The notes: generated from the sequence alone by a model not told the origin. Positions 53,267 to 61,783 are shown, counted from the first letter of the stretch. The stretch is 64,000 nucleotides of DNA from Pseudomonas koreensis (GCF_012986595.1 NZ_JAAQYM010000010.1:1-64000); one strand, 5' to 3'. Numbers and translations: made by a program.

Positions 53267-53363
53267 GGGTTCGACCTGTCATCTTCGGCAACGTAGAATG
53301 CGCGCCTTTCCCGGGCAATCGTCCCCACGATCGACGCCCGCGCATTCATCGGAGCACTTGACC

Positions 53364-54239
53364 ATGACCGTTACCAAGACCAGCGAGTACCTGGAAACCC
53401 TCTACGAAGGCTACGGCCAGCGTTTTCGCATGGAAAAACTGCTGCACGAAGTGCGCACCGAACACCAGCACCTGGTGATCTTCCAGAACCCGCGCATGGG
53501 CCGGGTGATGGCGCTGGACGGCGTGATTCAGACCACAGAAGCCGACGAATTCATCTACCACGAAATGCTCACCCATGTTCCGATCCTCGCCCACGGCACT
53601 GCCAAGCGCGTGCTGATCATCGGCGGCGGCGACGGTGGCATGCTGCGCGAAGTGGCCAAGCACGACAGCGTCGAGCACATCACCATGGTCGAGATCGACG
53701 GCACCGTGGTCGACATGTGCAAGGAATTCCTGCCGAACCACTCCAAGGGCGCTTACGACGACCCACGCCTGAACCTGGTGATCGACGACGGCATGCGTTT
53801 CGTCGCCACCACCACTGAAAAATTCGACGTGATCATCTCCGACTCCACCGACCCGATCGGCCCGGGCGAAGTGCTGTTCTCGGAAAACTTCTACCAGGCC
53901 TGCCATCGCTGCCTGAACGAGGGCGGTATCCTCGTGACCCAGAACGGCACGCCGTTCATGCAGATTGACGAAGTCAAAACCACGGCCGGTCGCCTGCGCA
54001 GCCTGTTCCCGGACTGGCACTTCTATCAGGCGGCCGTGCCGACCTACATCGGCGGTTCGATGACCTTCGCCTGGGGTTCGACCAACCCGGCTTACCGCAA
54101 GCTGAGCCGCGAAGTCTTGCAACAGCGCTTCATCGGCAGCGGCATCGTCACGCGCTACTACAATCCGGAAATCCACATCGGCGCGTTCGCGTTGCCACAG
54201 TACGTGCTGCAGGCGATCAACAAGCCAAGCAACGACTGA
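53364..54239 (+). CDS. speE: Spermidine synthase (polyamine aminopropyltransferase)
   Basis: A 291-residue enzyme transferring aminopropyl from decarboxylated SAM to putrescine. The cosubstrate loop is I-I-G-G-G-D-G-G near residue 84, followed by V-E-I-D, and the catalytic D-S-T-D-P-I-G-P lies near 157. The reaction releases methylthioadenosine, the compound recycled by the mtn genes a few kilobases away. Confidence 0.95.
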   Translation: MTVTKTSEYLETLYEGYGQRFRMEKLLHEVRTEHQHLVIFQNPRMGRVMALDGVIQTTEADEFIYHEMLTHVPILAHGTAKRVLIIGGGDGGMLREVAKHDSVEHITMVEIDGTVVDMCKEFLPNHSKGAYDDPRLNLVIDDGMRFVATTTEKFDVIISDSTDPIGPGEVLFSENFYQACHRCLNEGGILVTQNGTPFMQIDEVKTTAGRLRSLFPDWHFYQAAVPTYIGGSMTFAWGSTNPAYRKLSREVLQQRFIGSGIVTRYYNPEIHIGAFALPQYVLQAINKPSND

Positions 54240-54271
54240 TCGCAATATTGTCTGATGGGTGATGGATCCCC

Positions 54272-54404
54272 TGTGGTGAGGGGATTTATCCCCGACCGGC
54301 TGCGCAGCAGTCGTAAAATCGGCAGGCGCGGTGAAACTGACGCATCGCGTTCGCTGATTTTGGGGACGCTTCGCGCCCCATTGGGGATGAATCCCCTCGC
54401 CACA
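54272..54404. repeat. REP inverted pair, GTGGCGAGGGGATTTATCCCC family
   Basis: Facing copies TGTGGTGAGGGGATTTATCCCC and its partner with an inner CGCTTCGCGCCCC stretch. Related to the pair at 6514-6675. Confidence 0.8.
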
Positions 54405-54530
54405 CAAGCCTGTTTCCCCATCAATTAATTTTTTTTCATGTTCGCCCGCTACAATCCTTTTGAACGATCAATCTCGCCAAAAGTCGAGATAGAGGTAAGC
54501 CCATTTGCGGGTTTGATCGAGGAGGCACCG

Positions 54531-54764
54531 ATGCAAAAGTGGAAAGTCACTTTCGTGGACGATCATGGTGAAATTGTCGATGAGGTGTTCGAGCGCGCCG
54601 AATGCCCCAGCGACGACGAGGCCGCACGCCTGATCAAGGAACGGCTCCTGCCCGTGGCCGCGGAACTGGATATGAACGATCTGGAAGGGCGAACTCCAGA
54701 CGCAGGTGCAAAAAACCTGAAAGCCCAGAACAGCATCGAAATCCGCAGCATCACGCCAATCTGA
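54531..54764 (+). CDS. Small acidic protein, 77 residues, unknown function
   Basis: A very strong ribosome binding site (GAGGAGG, six bases) fixes the ATG at 54531. The product begins M-Q-K-W-K-V-T-F-V-D-D-H-G and is acidic, with a likely beta-beta-alpha start. I know no family. It is followed by the RraB-like gene in the same direction. Confidence 0.7.
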   Translation: MQKWKVTFVDDHGEIVDEVFERAECPSDDEAARLIKERLLPVAAELDMNDLEGRTPDAGAKNLKAQNSIEIRSITPI

Positions 54765-54977
54765 AATTCTTCTTGTCACCCGACCACACCAGGCCTTGGC
54801 AGCGCCTCTGTCTTGGGGCTACTCTGCAAGCGAGATCAGCGAACGACTCGCTAAGGTCTGGTCTTGTCAGCTACATGCTTGTTTCCCGCGTACAACCACG
54901 TTGTCGAAGTACTTTGGCCTGTAAGGCCCGGGGCGGGAATACGGAAAGTCTATCCATCTATCCGAGGGGGACGATTC

Positions 54978-55325
54978 ATGAGCACAGCCTATCAAGAAGA
55001 CATCAGCAGCAACGTACTGCGCCGCATGAAAGAAGGCGGCTTCGATTTTTCCCGGTTCCATCCCATCGAGTTCTACGCGATTTTCCCGGACGAGGAGCGG
55101 GCGCGCAGGGCGGCAGGCAAATTTCGCGGTGAATCCATCAATGCCCAGGTCAGTGCGCGCGACGATGGTGCCTGGTCGCTGGAATTGAGCAAGGTGATGT
55201 ACGCAACTTATGACGACATTGGCGATTTCGAGCAGGGCTTCTCAGCCGTGGTCGAGCCGCTGGGCGGCATCATCGAGGGCTGGGGCGTCAAGCAGGAGGT
55301 GCGCAATCGCCATCGTCTGAACTGA
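54978..55325 (+). CDS. RraB family protein (ribonuclease E regulator-like)
   Basis: A 115-residue cytoplasmic protein. The start with M-K-E-G-G-F-D-F and H-P-I-E-F-Y-A-I-F-P and the late G-I-I-E-G-W-G-V are typical of the RraB fold; E. coli RraB binds RNase E and changes its activity. GAGGGGG lies seven to twelve bases before the ATG. It is followed by a clear terminator. Confidence 0.8.
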   Translation: MSTAYQEDISSNVLRRMKEGGFDFSRFHPIEFYAIFPDEERARRAAGKFRGESINAQVSARDDGAWSLELSKVMYATYDDIGDFEQGFSAVVEPLGGIIEGWGVKQEVRNRHRLN

Positions 55326-55342
55326 TCTCCGGTTTCAGGTAG

Positions 55343-55380
55343 TGAACAACGGCTGACCCTCGGGTTGGCCGTTGTTCATT
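55343..55380 (+). terminator. Terminator-like hairpin after the RraB-like gene
   Basis: Stem TGAACAACGGC / GCCGTTGTTCA with further pairing inside, 18 bases after the stop; the T tract is weak. Confidence 0.65.
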
Positions 55381-55388
55381 CAAAGATC

Positions 55389-55456
55389 AAAAGATCGCAG
55401 CCTGCGGCAGCTCCTGCACGATCACCTGCAGGAGCTGCCGCAGGCTGCGATCTTTT
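55389..55456. repeat. REP inverted pair, GTAGGAGCTGCCGCAGGCTGCGATC family
   Basis: Two outward-facing copies with near-perfect arms. Confidence 0.92.
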
Positions 55457-55486
55457 GCTTTTGCTTTCAAAACATTTCCAGAAGGC

Positions 55487-55513
55487 AAAAAAAAGCCACC
55501 GGAGAAGGTGGCT
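55487..55513 (-). terminator. Orphan Rho-independent terminator on the minus strand
   Basis: Stem AGCCACC / GGTGGCT with a six-base loop followed by eight T on the minus strand. No minus-strand gene lies to its right for over three kilobases. Confidence 0.7.
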
Positions 55514-55868
55514 AAAAGGGAAGACCGATAAGGAGAGAAAACCGCTCAGGGTTAAGCGGGGCGGGCTGCGACGGCAGTCCAGAGCAGTTGAGCCGAGTCC
55601 TTCGTGGCGCAGTGGCCGATGAAGTTTTGCAGCGGATGCGCGGATTATCCGCAGCCTGCGCCGGGCAGTGAAATCAACTCTGACTATGCTGGTGATAGGC
55701 GACAGCACTGCGTCGCAATGAGGCGGGGGCGATCAGGTTGGGGCAATTGCCGCACAGGAATGGTGCGGCGCTGCTGGCATGAATATCCAACCGATTGAAA
55801 TCAAAGCGTTTATGCCGATGGCACGGGCCTTGCGAAGGCCTGTTGGTCCGGGTGACAAGGAGTACGGC

Positions 55869-57278
55869 ATGATCCGCACCTATTTTGATGAAATGTACGA
55901 TGCCGGCGGCCAGGTCCGCCCGCATTACCGGGAGTTCGCCCGCTGGCTGGCCGATACGCCTGACGAGTTGCTGGCACAACGGCGACGCGAGGCTGATCTG
56001 CTGTTCCACCGGGCCGGCATCACCTTCACGCTCTATGGGGATGAGCAGGGCACCGAGCGCCTGATTCCTTTCGACACCATTCCGCGCAGCATTCCCGCCA
56101 GCGAGTGGCGGATCGTCGAGCGCGGCTGCATCCAGCGGGTCAAGGCGCTGAACATGTTTCTCGCCGACCTCTATCACGAGCAGCGCATCATCAAGGCCGG
56201 GATCATCCCTGCTGAACAGGTGCTGGCCAACGAGCAGTACCAGTTGGCGATGCAGGGCCTGGACCTGCACCGCGACATCTATTCGCACATCTCCGGCGTC
56301 GATCTGGTGCGCGACGGCGACGGCACCTATTACGTGCTCGAAGACAACCTGCGCACCCCGAGCGGCGTGAGCTACATGCTCGAAGACCGCAAGATGATGA
56401 TGCGCCTGTTCCCGGAGCTGTTCGCCGCCCAGCGCATCGCCCCCATCGACCATTACCCGAACCTGTTGCTCGACACGCTGAAAAGCTCCAGTCCGATCGA
56501 CGACCCGAGCGTGGTGGTGCTGACGCCGGGACGCTTCAACAGTGCGTTCTTCGAACACGCCTTCCTGGCGCGGGAAATGGGCGTCGAGCTGGTGGAGGGT
56601 GCGGACCTGTTCGTGCGCGACGACAAAGTATTCATGCGCACCACCGACGGGCCGAAAGCGGTGGATGTGATCTACCGCCGTCTCGACGACGCGTTCCTCG
56701 ATCCGCTGGCATTCAACCCCGATTCGATGCTCGGCGTGCCGGGGCTGCTGTCGTCCTATCGCTCGGGCAACGTGGTGCTGGCCAATGCCATCGGCACCGG
56801 GGTCGCGGACGACAAATCGGTGTACCCGTTTGTCACCGAGATGATCCGTTTCTACCTCGACGAAGAACCGATCCTGAAGAACGTGCCGACCTGGCAGTGC
56901 CGCAACCCCTCGGAACTCTCCCATGTGCTGGCCAATCTGCCGGATCTGGTGGTCAAGGAGACCCAAGGCTCCGGCGGTTACGGAATGCTGGTAGGGCCGG
57001 CGTCAACCACGGCGCAGATCGATGCGTTCCGTGAGCGGATCAAGGCCAAGCCCCACGCGTACATTGCGCAGCCGACGTTGTCGCTGTCGACCTGTCCGAC
57101 CTTTGTCGAAAACGGCATTGCGCCGCGCCATATCGACCTGCGTCCGTTTGTACTGTCTGGCCGCGAAACCCGGGTCGTACCCGGCGGTTTGACCCGTGTT
57201 GCCCTGCGTGAAGGCTCCCTGGTGGTGAATTCCTCCCAGGGTGGTGGAACCAAGGACACCTGGGTGGTCGAGGATTGA
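55869..57278 (+). CDS. Circularly permuted type 2 ATP-grasp protein (DUF404/DUF407)
   Basis: A 469-residue protein predicted to be an ATP-dependent carboxylate-amine ligase. Landmarks are Y-Y-V-L-E-D-N-L-R-T-P-S-G-V-S-Y near residue 160, V-V-V-L-T-P-G near 215, V-K-E-T-Q-G-S-G-G-Y-G-M near 365 and R-H-I-D-L-R-P-F near 420. The ATG at 55869 has AGGAG seven bases ahead; the frame runs 30 codons further up without support. It is the first of three coupled genes. Its substrates are unknown; peptide or glutamate-type ligation has been predicted for the family. Confidence 0.92.
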   Translation: MIRTYFDEMYDAGGQVRPHYREFARWLADTPDELLAQRRREADLLFHRAGITFTLYGDEQGTERLIPFDTIPRSIPASEWRIVERGCIQRVKALNMFLADLYHEQRIIKAGIIPAEQVLANEQYQLAMQGLDLHRDIYSHISGVDLVRDGDGTYYVLEDNLRTPSGVSYMLEDRKMMMRLFPELFAAQRIAPIDHYPNLLLDTLKSSSPIDDPSVVVLTPGRFNSAFFEHAFLAREMGVELVEGADLFVRDDKVFMRTTDGPKAVDVIYRRLDDAFLDPLAFNPDSMLGVPGLLSSYRSGNVVLANAIGTGVADDKSVYPFVTEMIRFYLDEEPILKNVPTWQCRNPSELSHVLANLPDLVVKETQGSGGYGMLVGPASTTAQIDAFRERIKAKPHAYIAQPTLSLSTCPTFVENGIAPRHIDLRPFVLSGRETRVVPGGLTRVALREGSLVVNSSQGGGTKDTWVVED

Positions 57279-57290
57279 AGGAAGCTTGCC

Positions 57291-58241
57291 ATGTTAAGTA
57301 GAACTGCCTCGGATCTGTACTGGATGTCGCGTTACCTGGAGCGAGCGGAAAACCTCGCGCGGATGCTCGATATCAGCTATTCGCTGTCGCTGATGCCGCA
57401 GGACGGTCGCGGCGACGGTCTGCACGAACTGGCCATGCCGCTGTTGATCACCGGCACCCTCGACGATTACCTGGAGCGTCACGGCGAACTGCACGCCGAA
57501 CGCTTGCTGCACTTTTTCGCCCTCGATGCGGCCAACCCGGCGAGCATCTACAGCTGCCTCGGCGCGGCGCGAGCCAGTGCGCATGCGGTGCGCGGGCGGA
57601 TCACTGCGGACATGTGGGAAAACATCAACGCCACTTGGCTGGAGATTCGCGGGATCGCCGAGCAGGGCCTCAGCCGTTACGGCATGAGCCGCTTCTGCGA
57701 ATGGATCAAGGAGCGTTCGCACCTGTTCCGTGGCGCCTCGTACGGCACCATCATGCGCAACGATGCGTTCCGCTTCATTCGCCTCGGCACCTTCATCGAG
57801 CGCGCCGACAATACGCTGCGACTGCTCGATGCACGCTATGAAATGGCCGGCGATCAGGCCGAAGCGGTCAGCGACGGCACCGCTCATGCCTATTACCAGT
57901 GGAGTGCGCTTCTGCGGGCCTTGTCATCGTTCGAGGCCTACACCGAGATCTATCGCGACGCACCCGGGGCCCGGCATGTTGCCGAACTGCTGCTGTTGCG
58001 CGCCGATGTGCCGCGTTCGTTGCGCGCCTGCACCGAGGAAATCGACCAGATCCTCGCGCAACTGCCAGGCGCCAACGGTCGTCCTGCGCAACGTCTTGCC
58101 GCTGAAATGGACGCGCGCCTGCGCTACACCGGTATCAACGAAATCCTCGCCGAAGGCCTGCACGCCTGGCTCACCGAATTCATCCCGCTGGTGCGCCAGT
58201 TGGGCAATGCCATTCACAGTTCATACCTGGAGGCTGCATGA
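57291..58241 (+). CDS. Alpha-E domain protein (DUF403)
   Basis: A 316-residue, almost wholly helical protein. It begins with M-L-S-R-T-A-S-D-L-Y-W-M-S-R-Y-L-E-R-A-E, the family hallmark, and has L-G-T-F-I-E-R-A-D-N-T near residue 165. It always accompanies the ATP-grasp protein, so a complex is likely. It lies 12 bases after the ATP-grasp stop, with AAGGAAG before the ATG. Confidence 0.93.
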   Translation: MLSRTASDLYWMSRYLERAENLARMLDISYSLSLMPQDGRGDGLHELAMPLLITGTLDDYLERHGELHAERLLHFFALDAANPASIYSCLGAARASAHAVRGRITADMWENINATWLEIRGIAEQGLSRYGMSRFCEWIKERSHLFRGASYGTIMRNDAFRFIRLGTFIERADNTLRLLDARYEMAGDQAEAVSDGTAHAYYQWSALLRALSSFEAYTEIYRDAPGARHVAELLLLRADVPRSLRACTEEIDQILAQLPGANGRPAQRLAAEMDARLRYTGINEILAEGLHAWLTEFIPLVRQLGNAIHSSYLEAA

Positions 58242-59041
58242 GACTTTCCATTAGCCACGAGACCACCTATCACTATGAGGATCAGGTGCGGGCGAGCATC
58301 CAGTATTTGCGCCTGACTCCGCACGACAGCGAGCGTCAACACGTGTTGAGCTGGCAACTCGACCTGCCACGTCCGGTGCGTGCCCAGCTCGATCCGTTCG
58401 GCAACATCCTGCATGTGCTGACCATGGACGAACCGCACGAGGCGATCATCATCGGTGCGCGAGGTCAGGTTGATATTGATGAGCTGCGCGAGGCCGAGCA
58501 TGAAAGCCAGTCGGCGCTGCCGTTCCTGCGCTTTACCCGCCTGACCGAGGCTGACGAGGCGTTGCGCGCGTTTGCCGGCAATGCCTGCAAACAGCGACGT
58601 GATCGCACCGCACTGATCGACTTGATGCATGGCTTGAACCAGCACATGACCTACACGCCGGGTTCCACCGAAGTCGACACCAGTGCCGCCGAAGCTTTCG
58701 CCGGGCGTGCGGGTGTTTGTCAGGATCACACCCATGCATTTCTCGCCTGCGCGCGCAGCCTGGGGATTCCGTCGCGGTATGTGTCGGGATATCTGTACAG
58801 CGAGGACGCCGAGCACCTGGCCAGTCATGCCTGGGCCGAAGCGTGGCTGGATGACGCCTGGTACAGCTTCGACGTGACCAACCAATTGGCGCGACCGGAG
58901 CGCCATCTGAAACTGGCGGTGGGCCTGGATTACCTGGATGCCTGCCCGGTACGTGGCATGCGCCGGGGCGGCGGGTGTGAGCAGATGCATGCCAAGGTGT
59001 TTGTGTCGCCAACCCCGGTTATCTCCGTGCAACAACAGTAA
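58238..59041 (+). CDS. Transglutaminase-like cysteine protease of the ATP-grasp cluster
   Basis: A 267-residue protein. An N-terminal beta domain (about 1-80, beginning with L-S-I-S-H-E-T-T-Y-H-Y) precedes the transglutaminase fold with the triad Cys in A-G-V-C-Q-D-H-T-H near residue 163, His in S-H-A-W-A-E near 198 and Asp in F-D-V-T-N near 212. No signal peptide. The start overlaps the alpha-E gene stop by four bases. It may trim or hydrolyse the product of the ATP-grasp enzyme; this is inference. Confidence 0.92.
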   Translation: MRLSISHETTYHYEDQVRASIQYLRLTPHDSERQHVLSWQLDLPRPVRAQLDPFGNILHVLTMDEPHEAIIIGARGQVDIDELREAEHESQSALPFLRFTRLTEADEALRAFAGNACKQRRDRTALIDLMHGLNQHMTYTPGSTEVDTSAAEAFAGRAGVCQDHTHAFLACARSLGIPSRYVSGYLYSEDAEHLASHAWAEAWLDDAWYSFDVTNQLARPERHLKLAVGLDYLDACPVRGMRRGGGCEQMHAKVFVSPTPVISVQQQ

Positions 59042-59053
59042 ACTGCGTCCCCT

Positions 59054-59136
59054 TGTAGGAGCTGCGGCACGCTGCGATCTTTTGACTTTGGTTGTAAAAC
59101 AGAATCAAAAGATCGCAGCGTGCCGCAGCTCCTACA
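59054..59136. repeat. REP inverted pair, GTAGGAGCTGCGGCACGCTGCGATC subtype
   Basis: Two facing copies with perfect GGCACGC-type arms between the convergent transglutaminase and cytochrome genes. Confidence 0.92.
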
Positions 59137-59147
59137 TGAGATTGTGT

Positions 59148-59969
59148 TCAAGGCTTAACCTTGCGCCCAGCCATGTGCTGCAAGTAGCCAATCAACATCT
59201 GCAAATCCTTCTCCGGCAACACATCCGCCGAAAACCCCGGCATCTTCGCCTGCGGCCACTGGCGCAGACTCTGCGGATCGCGAATGTAGCGTTTGAGGAA
59301 ATCCGCGCCGAAATACTCGGTCGGGTTGTACGGAATGTTCAAGTCCGGCCCGAACTGCGCATCGCCCGCACCGTTCAAGCGGTGGCAGGCCAGGCAGTTT
59401 TTCTGGAACAGCGCAAAACCCTGATTCACCGGGTCATCCGCTTTCAACTTGGGATCCGGCAACAGGGCAGGGAAGCGCGCGGCCACCGGCGCCATGCGCT
59501 TGATGCTGGCCACTTCGAACGGCCATTGCTCGGGGCTGATGTGGCCAGCCTGCGGGTCGGTCCAAACCAGATAAAACGGCCCCGCGCTGTGCTTGCCTTC
59601 GGACAGCGGCGGCCACGGCTGCGCCGGGTCCTCGATCGCCAGCCACGCCCGTGCGCCTTTGGTATTGAGCAACGGTGCAGCGGCCAGTTCGGCGGCAAAT
59701 CCGTCCAGCGCCACGGCTTGCAAGTGATCGTCCGGCTTGATGCCGGTGAGCAGTGCCGCGACGGGCACGGCGCGATACGTCATGTCCTTCTTGTAGGACA
59801 CATCGTTCTTGATGGTGAGGGTTTGCACCTGCGGATGCTTGAGCAATTCCTCGGTCTGCCAGGTGCGACTGCTTGCACCCAGTTGCAAGTCCAGCTGCGC
59901 GGCAGACAAGGGCAGGCTCAGCAGCAGGGCCAAGAACACAATGAGCGTTTTCAAATGATCGCCGTCCAT
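59148..59969 (-). CDS. Exported c-type cytochrome with N-terminal sulfite-oxidase-like domain
   Basis: A 273-residue periplasmic protein. A signal peptide ends at L-P-L-S-A-A. Residues about 25-165 resemble an oxidoreductase molybdopterin-binding fold (A-V-P-V-A-A-L-L-T-G and D-G-F-A-A-E-L), but I see no cofactor cysteine. Residues about 185-273 form a cytochrome c with N-C-L-A-C-H and a later K-M-P-G-F Met ligand. It probably carries electrons for an unknown oxidase or dehydrogenase. Start at 59969 is chosen for the signal peptide; the ribosome site is weak. Confidence 0.82.
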   Translation of the reverse strand: MDGDHLKTLIVFLALLLSLPLSAAQLDLQLGASSRTWQTEELLKHPQVQTLTIKNDVSYKKDMTYRAVPVAALLTGIKPDDHLQAVALDGFAAELAAAPLLNTKGARAWLAIEDPAQPWPPLSEGKHSAGPFYLVWTDPQAGHISPEQWPFEVASIKRMAPVAARFPALLPDPKLKADDPVNQGFALFQKNCLACHRLNGAGDAQFGPDLNIPYNPTEYFGADFLKRYIRDPQSLRQWPQAKMPGFSADVLPEKDLQMLIGYLQHMAGRKVKP

Positions 59970-60064
59970 GTCGTGGAAGTGCGCAAAGGTTGGCACAGCC
60001 ACGCTGGCCCGGGTAGCGGGCCAGTCACATTTTTGATGGCGATAACGTGCACCCGGCCGTTGGG

Positions 60065-60160
60065 TCAGCCGATGACCTTGGTCAGGTTCGGCAATATCAG
60101 CAACAGCGTGGTGGCGAAGAGAATGAGCCCGGCTTGACGAACTTTCGGTTGTTTGAACAT
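60065..60160 (-). CDS. Very small membrane peptide, 31 residues
   Basis: ATG at 60160 is preceded by AAGGCGG at a good distance, and the frame ends with TGA. The product has a basic head (M-F-K-Q-P-K-V-R-Q), one membrane helix (L-I-L-F-A-T-T-L-L-L-I-L) and a short tail N-L-T-K-V-I-G. The strong ribosome site and the positive-inside layout support a real single-pass inner-membrane peptide. It lies upstream of the hybrid cytochrome gene on the same strand (gap 95 bases). Confidence 0.6.
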   Translation of the reverse strand: MFKQPKVRQAGLILFATTLLLILPNLTKVIG

Positions 60161-60553
60161 GGCTTGACCGCCTTTATTGTTATTTCCTGATGTCTGCCTG
60201 CATATCCATGACGGCAAACGCTGCACTTCCTGTTGAAGAACGCCGGCCCCGGCAAAACCCGACGACTCTGACGTACATTTACTACCTTAGAGCCCGCGTC
60301 ACGCGCCGCTTAGATCCATTTCGTATGTATTTGCTGCCACTAGCGATAAAAAAGGCATGAGGCGTATTGCCAGCTTCTTTGCCGCCCGCTTGCTAGACAA
60401 CTCGCGGACCTGAACCGGTTCACCCGATGCGAGATGACCGTCCGTCTGAGCGTGCGCGTCAACGTCATTGAGCGCTGTGGTCATTGAATCCTCGACGGCG
60501 CGGGACAACAGTGACATCACGAATTTCACTCACCGCACAGGTTCGAGGACGTC
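60161..60553. other. Intergenic stretch before the thiolase gene
   Basis: About 390 bases holding a possible gene remnant at 60299-60484 and presumably the promoters for the 31-residue peptide gene and the thiolase operon. I see no other gene. Confidence 0.5.
60299..60484 (-). pseudogene. Possible truncated start of an MFS transporter gene
   Basis: A 61-codon frame starts with ATG after GAGG. Its product ends with A-A-K-K-L-A-I-R-L-M-P-F-L-S-L, which is like the beginning of ACS-type MFS transporters just before their first membrane helix, and then runs into a stop. No continuation in other frames is visible. It may be a remnant, or an unrelated small gene. Confidence 0.25.
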
Positions 60554-61759
60554 ATGACCCAAGCTTTGATTTTCGATGCGTTACGCACGCCGCGCGGCAA
60601 AGGCAAGGCCGATGGCGCGCTGCACAGCGTCAAACCGGTGAATCTGGTCGCGGGGTTGTTGACCGCACTGCAAAGCCGCACCGCGCTGGACACCAGCCAG
60701 GTCGATGACGTGGTGCTCGGCTGCGTCACGCCGATTGGTGATCAGGGCTCGGACATCGCCAAGACTGCGGTGCAAGTGGCCGATTGGGACGTCAGCGTGG
60801 CGGGCGTGCAGATCAACCGCTTCTGCGCCTCGGGTCTGGAGGCAGTGAACCTCGGCGCGATGAAAGTCCGCTCCGGTTTCGAAGACCTGGTGGTGGTGGG
60901 CGGCGTCGAGTCGATGTCGCGGGTGCCGATGGGCAGCGACGGCGGCGCCTGGGCGCTGGACCCGCAAACCAACCTGCACAGCCACTTCACCCCGCAGGGC
61001 GTCGGCGCGGACCTGATCGCCACCCTTGAAGGCTTCAGCCGTGAGGACGTCGATGCCTACGCGCTGCATTCGCAACACAAAGCGGCGCGGGCGCGGGCTG
61101 ACGGAGCTTTCAACAAGTCGCTGGTGCCGGTGCAGGATCAGAACGGCATCATCCTGCTCGACCATGACGAATTCATTCGCGCCGAGTCGACCATGGAAGG
61201 CCTCGGCAAACTCAAGCCGAGTTTCGAAATGATCGGCCAGATGGGCTTCGACGCCACGGCGCTACGGGTCTACAGCCACGTCGAGCGGATCAATCACGTG
61301 CACACCCCGGGCAACAGCTCCGGAATCGTCGACGGGGCGGCGCTGATGTTGATCGGCTCCGAAGCCAAGGGCCGTGCACTCGGCCTGCAGCCACGGGCAC
61401 GAATCGTCGCCACGGCGGTGACCAGCACTGACCCGACCATCATGCTCACCGGTCCGGCACCGGCCACCCGCAAGGCGCTGGCCAAGGCCGGGTTGCGCGT
61501 GGAAGACATCGATCTGTTCGAGGTCAACGAGGCGTTTGCCTCGGTGGTGCTCAAGTTCATCAAGGACATGGCGGTGGACCCGGACAAGGTCAACGTCAAT
61601 GGCGGCTCCATCGCCATGGGCCACCCGCTGGGCGCCACCGGTTGCGCAATCCTCGGCACCCTGCTCGATGAACTGGAAGCGCGGCGCCTGCGCTATGGCC
61701 TGGCGACGCTGTGCGTCGGCGGCGGCATGGGCATTGCCACCATCATCGAACGCCTCTGA
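60554..61759 (+). CDS. Acetyl-CoA C-acyltransferase (thiolase, FadI/FadA type)
   Basis: A 401-residue cytoplasmic thiolase that splits 3-ketoacyl-CoA in beta-oxidation. The nucleophilic Cys91 lies in R-F-C-A-S-G-L-E-A-V; N-E-A-F near residue 318, G-H-P-L-G-A-T-G near 358 and C-V-G-G-G-M-G near the end complete the site. It is followed 24 bases later by the FadJ-type gene, the usual order of this pair. GAGG precedes the ATG. Confidence 0.93.
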   Translation: MTQALIFDALRTPRGKGKADGALHSVKPVNLVAGLLTALQSRTALDTSQVDDVVLGCVTPIGDQGSDIAKTAVQVADWDVSVAGVQINRFCASGLEAVNLGAMKVRSGFEDLVVVGGVESMSRVPMGSDGGAWALDPQTNLHSHFTPQGVGADLIATLEGFSREDVDAYALHSQHKAARARADGAFNKSLVPVQDQNGIILLDHDEFIRAESTMEGLGKLKPSFEMIGQMGFDATALRVYSHVERINHVHTPGNSSGIVDGAALMLIGSEAKGRALGLQPRARIVATAVTSTDPTIMLTGPAPATRKALAKAGLRVEDIDLFEVNEAFASVVLKFIKDMAVDPDKVNVNGGSIAMGHPLGATGCAILGTLLDELEARRLRYGLATLCVGGGMGIATIIERL

Positions 61760-61783
61760 GCCCCGAATTCAAGGAACCTTGTT

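Larger units (their letters stand above)
55326..55868. other. Intergenic stretch between the RraB-like gene and the ATP-grasp gene
   Basis: About 540 bases with no supported protein gene. It contains the RraB-gene terminator, a REP pair and a minus-strand terminator at 55487-55513 that no known gene uses. The part from about 55520 to 55680 may be a small RNA gene on the minus strand. Confidence 0.5.

Noticed and set aside
55376..55708. Minus-strand open frame before the ATP-grasp gene
   Set aside because: It reads through both REP arms and the terminator hairpin, so it is not a gene; a non-coding RNA fits better.
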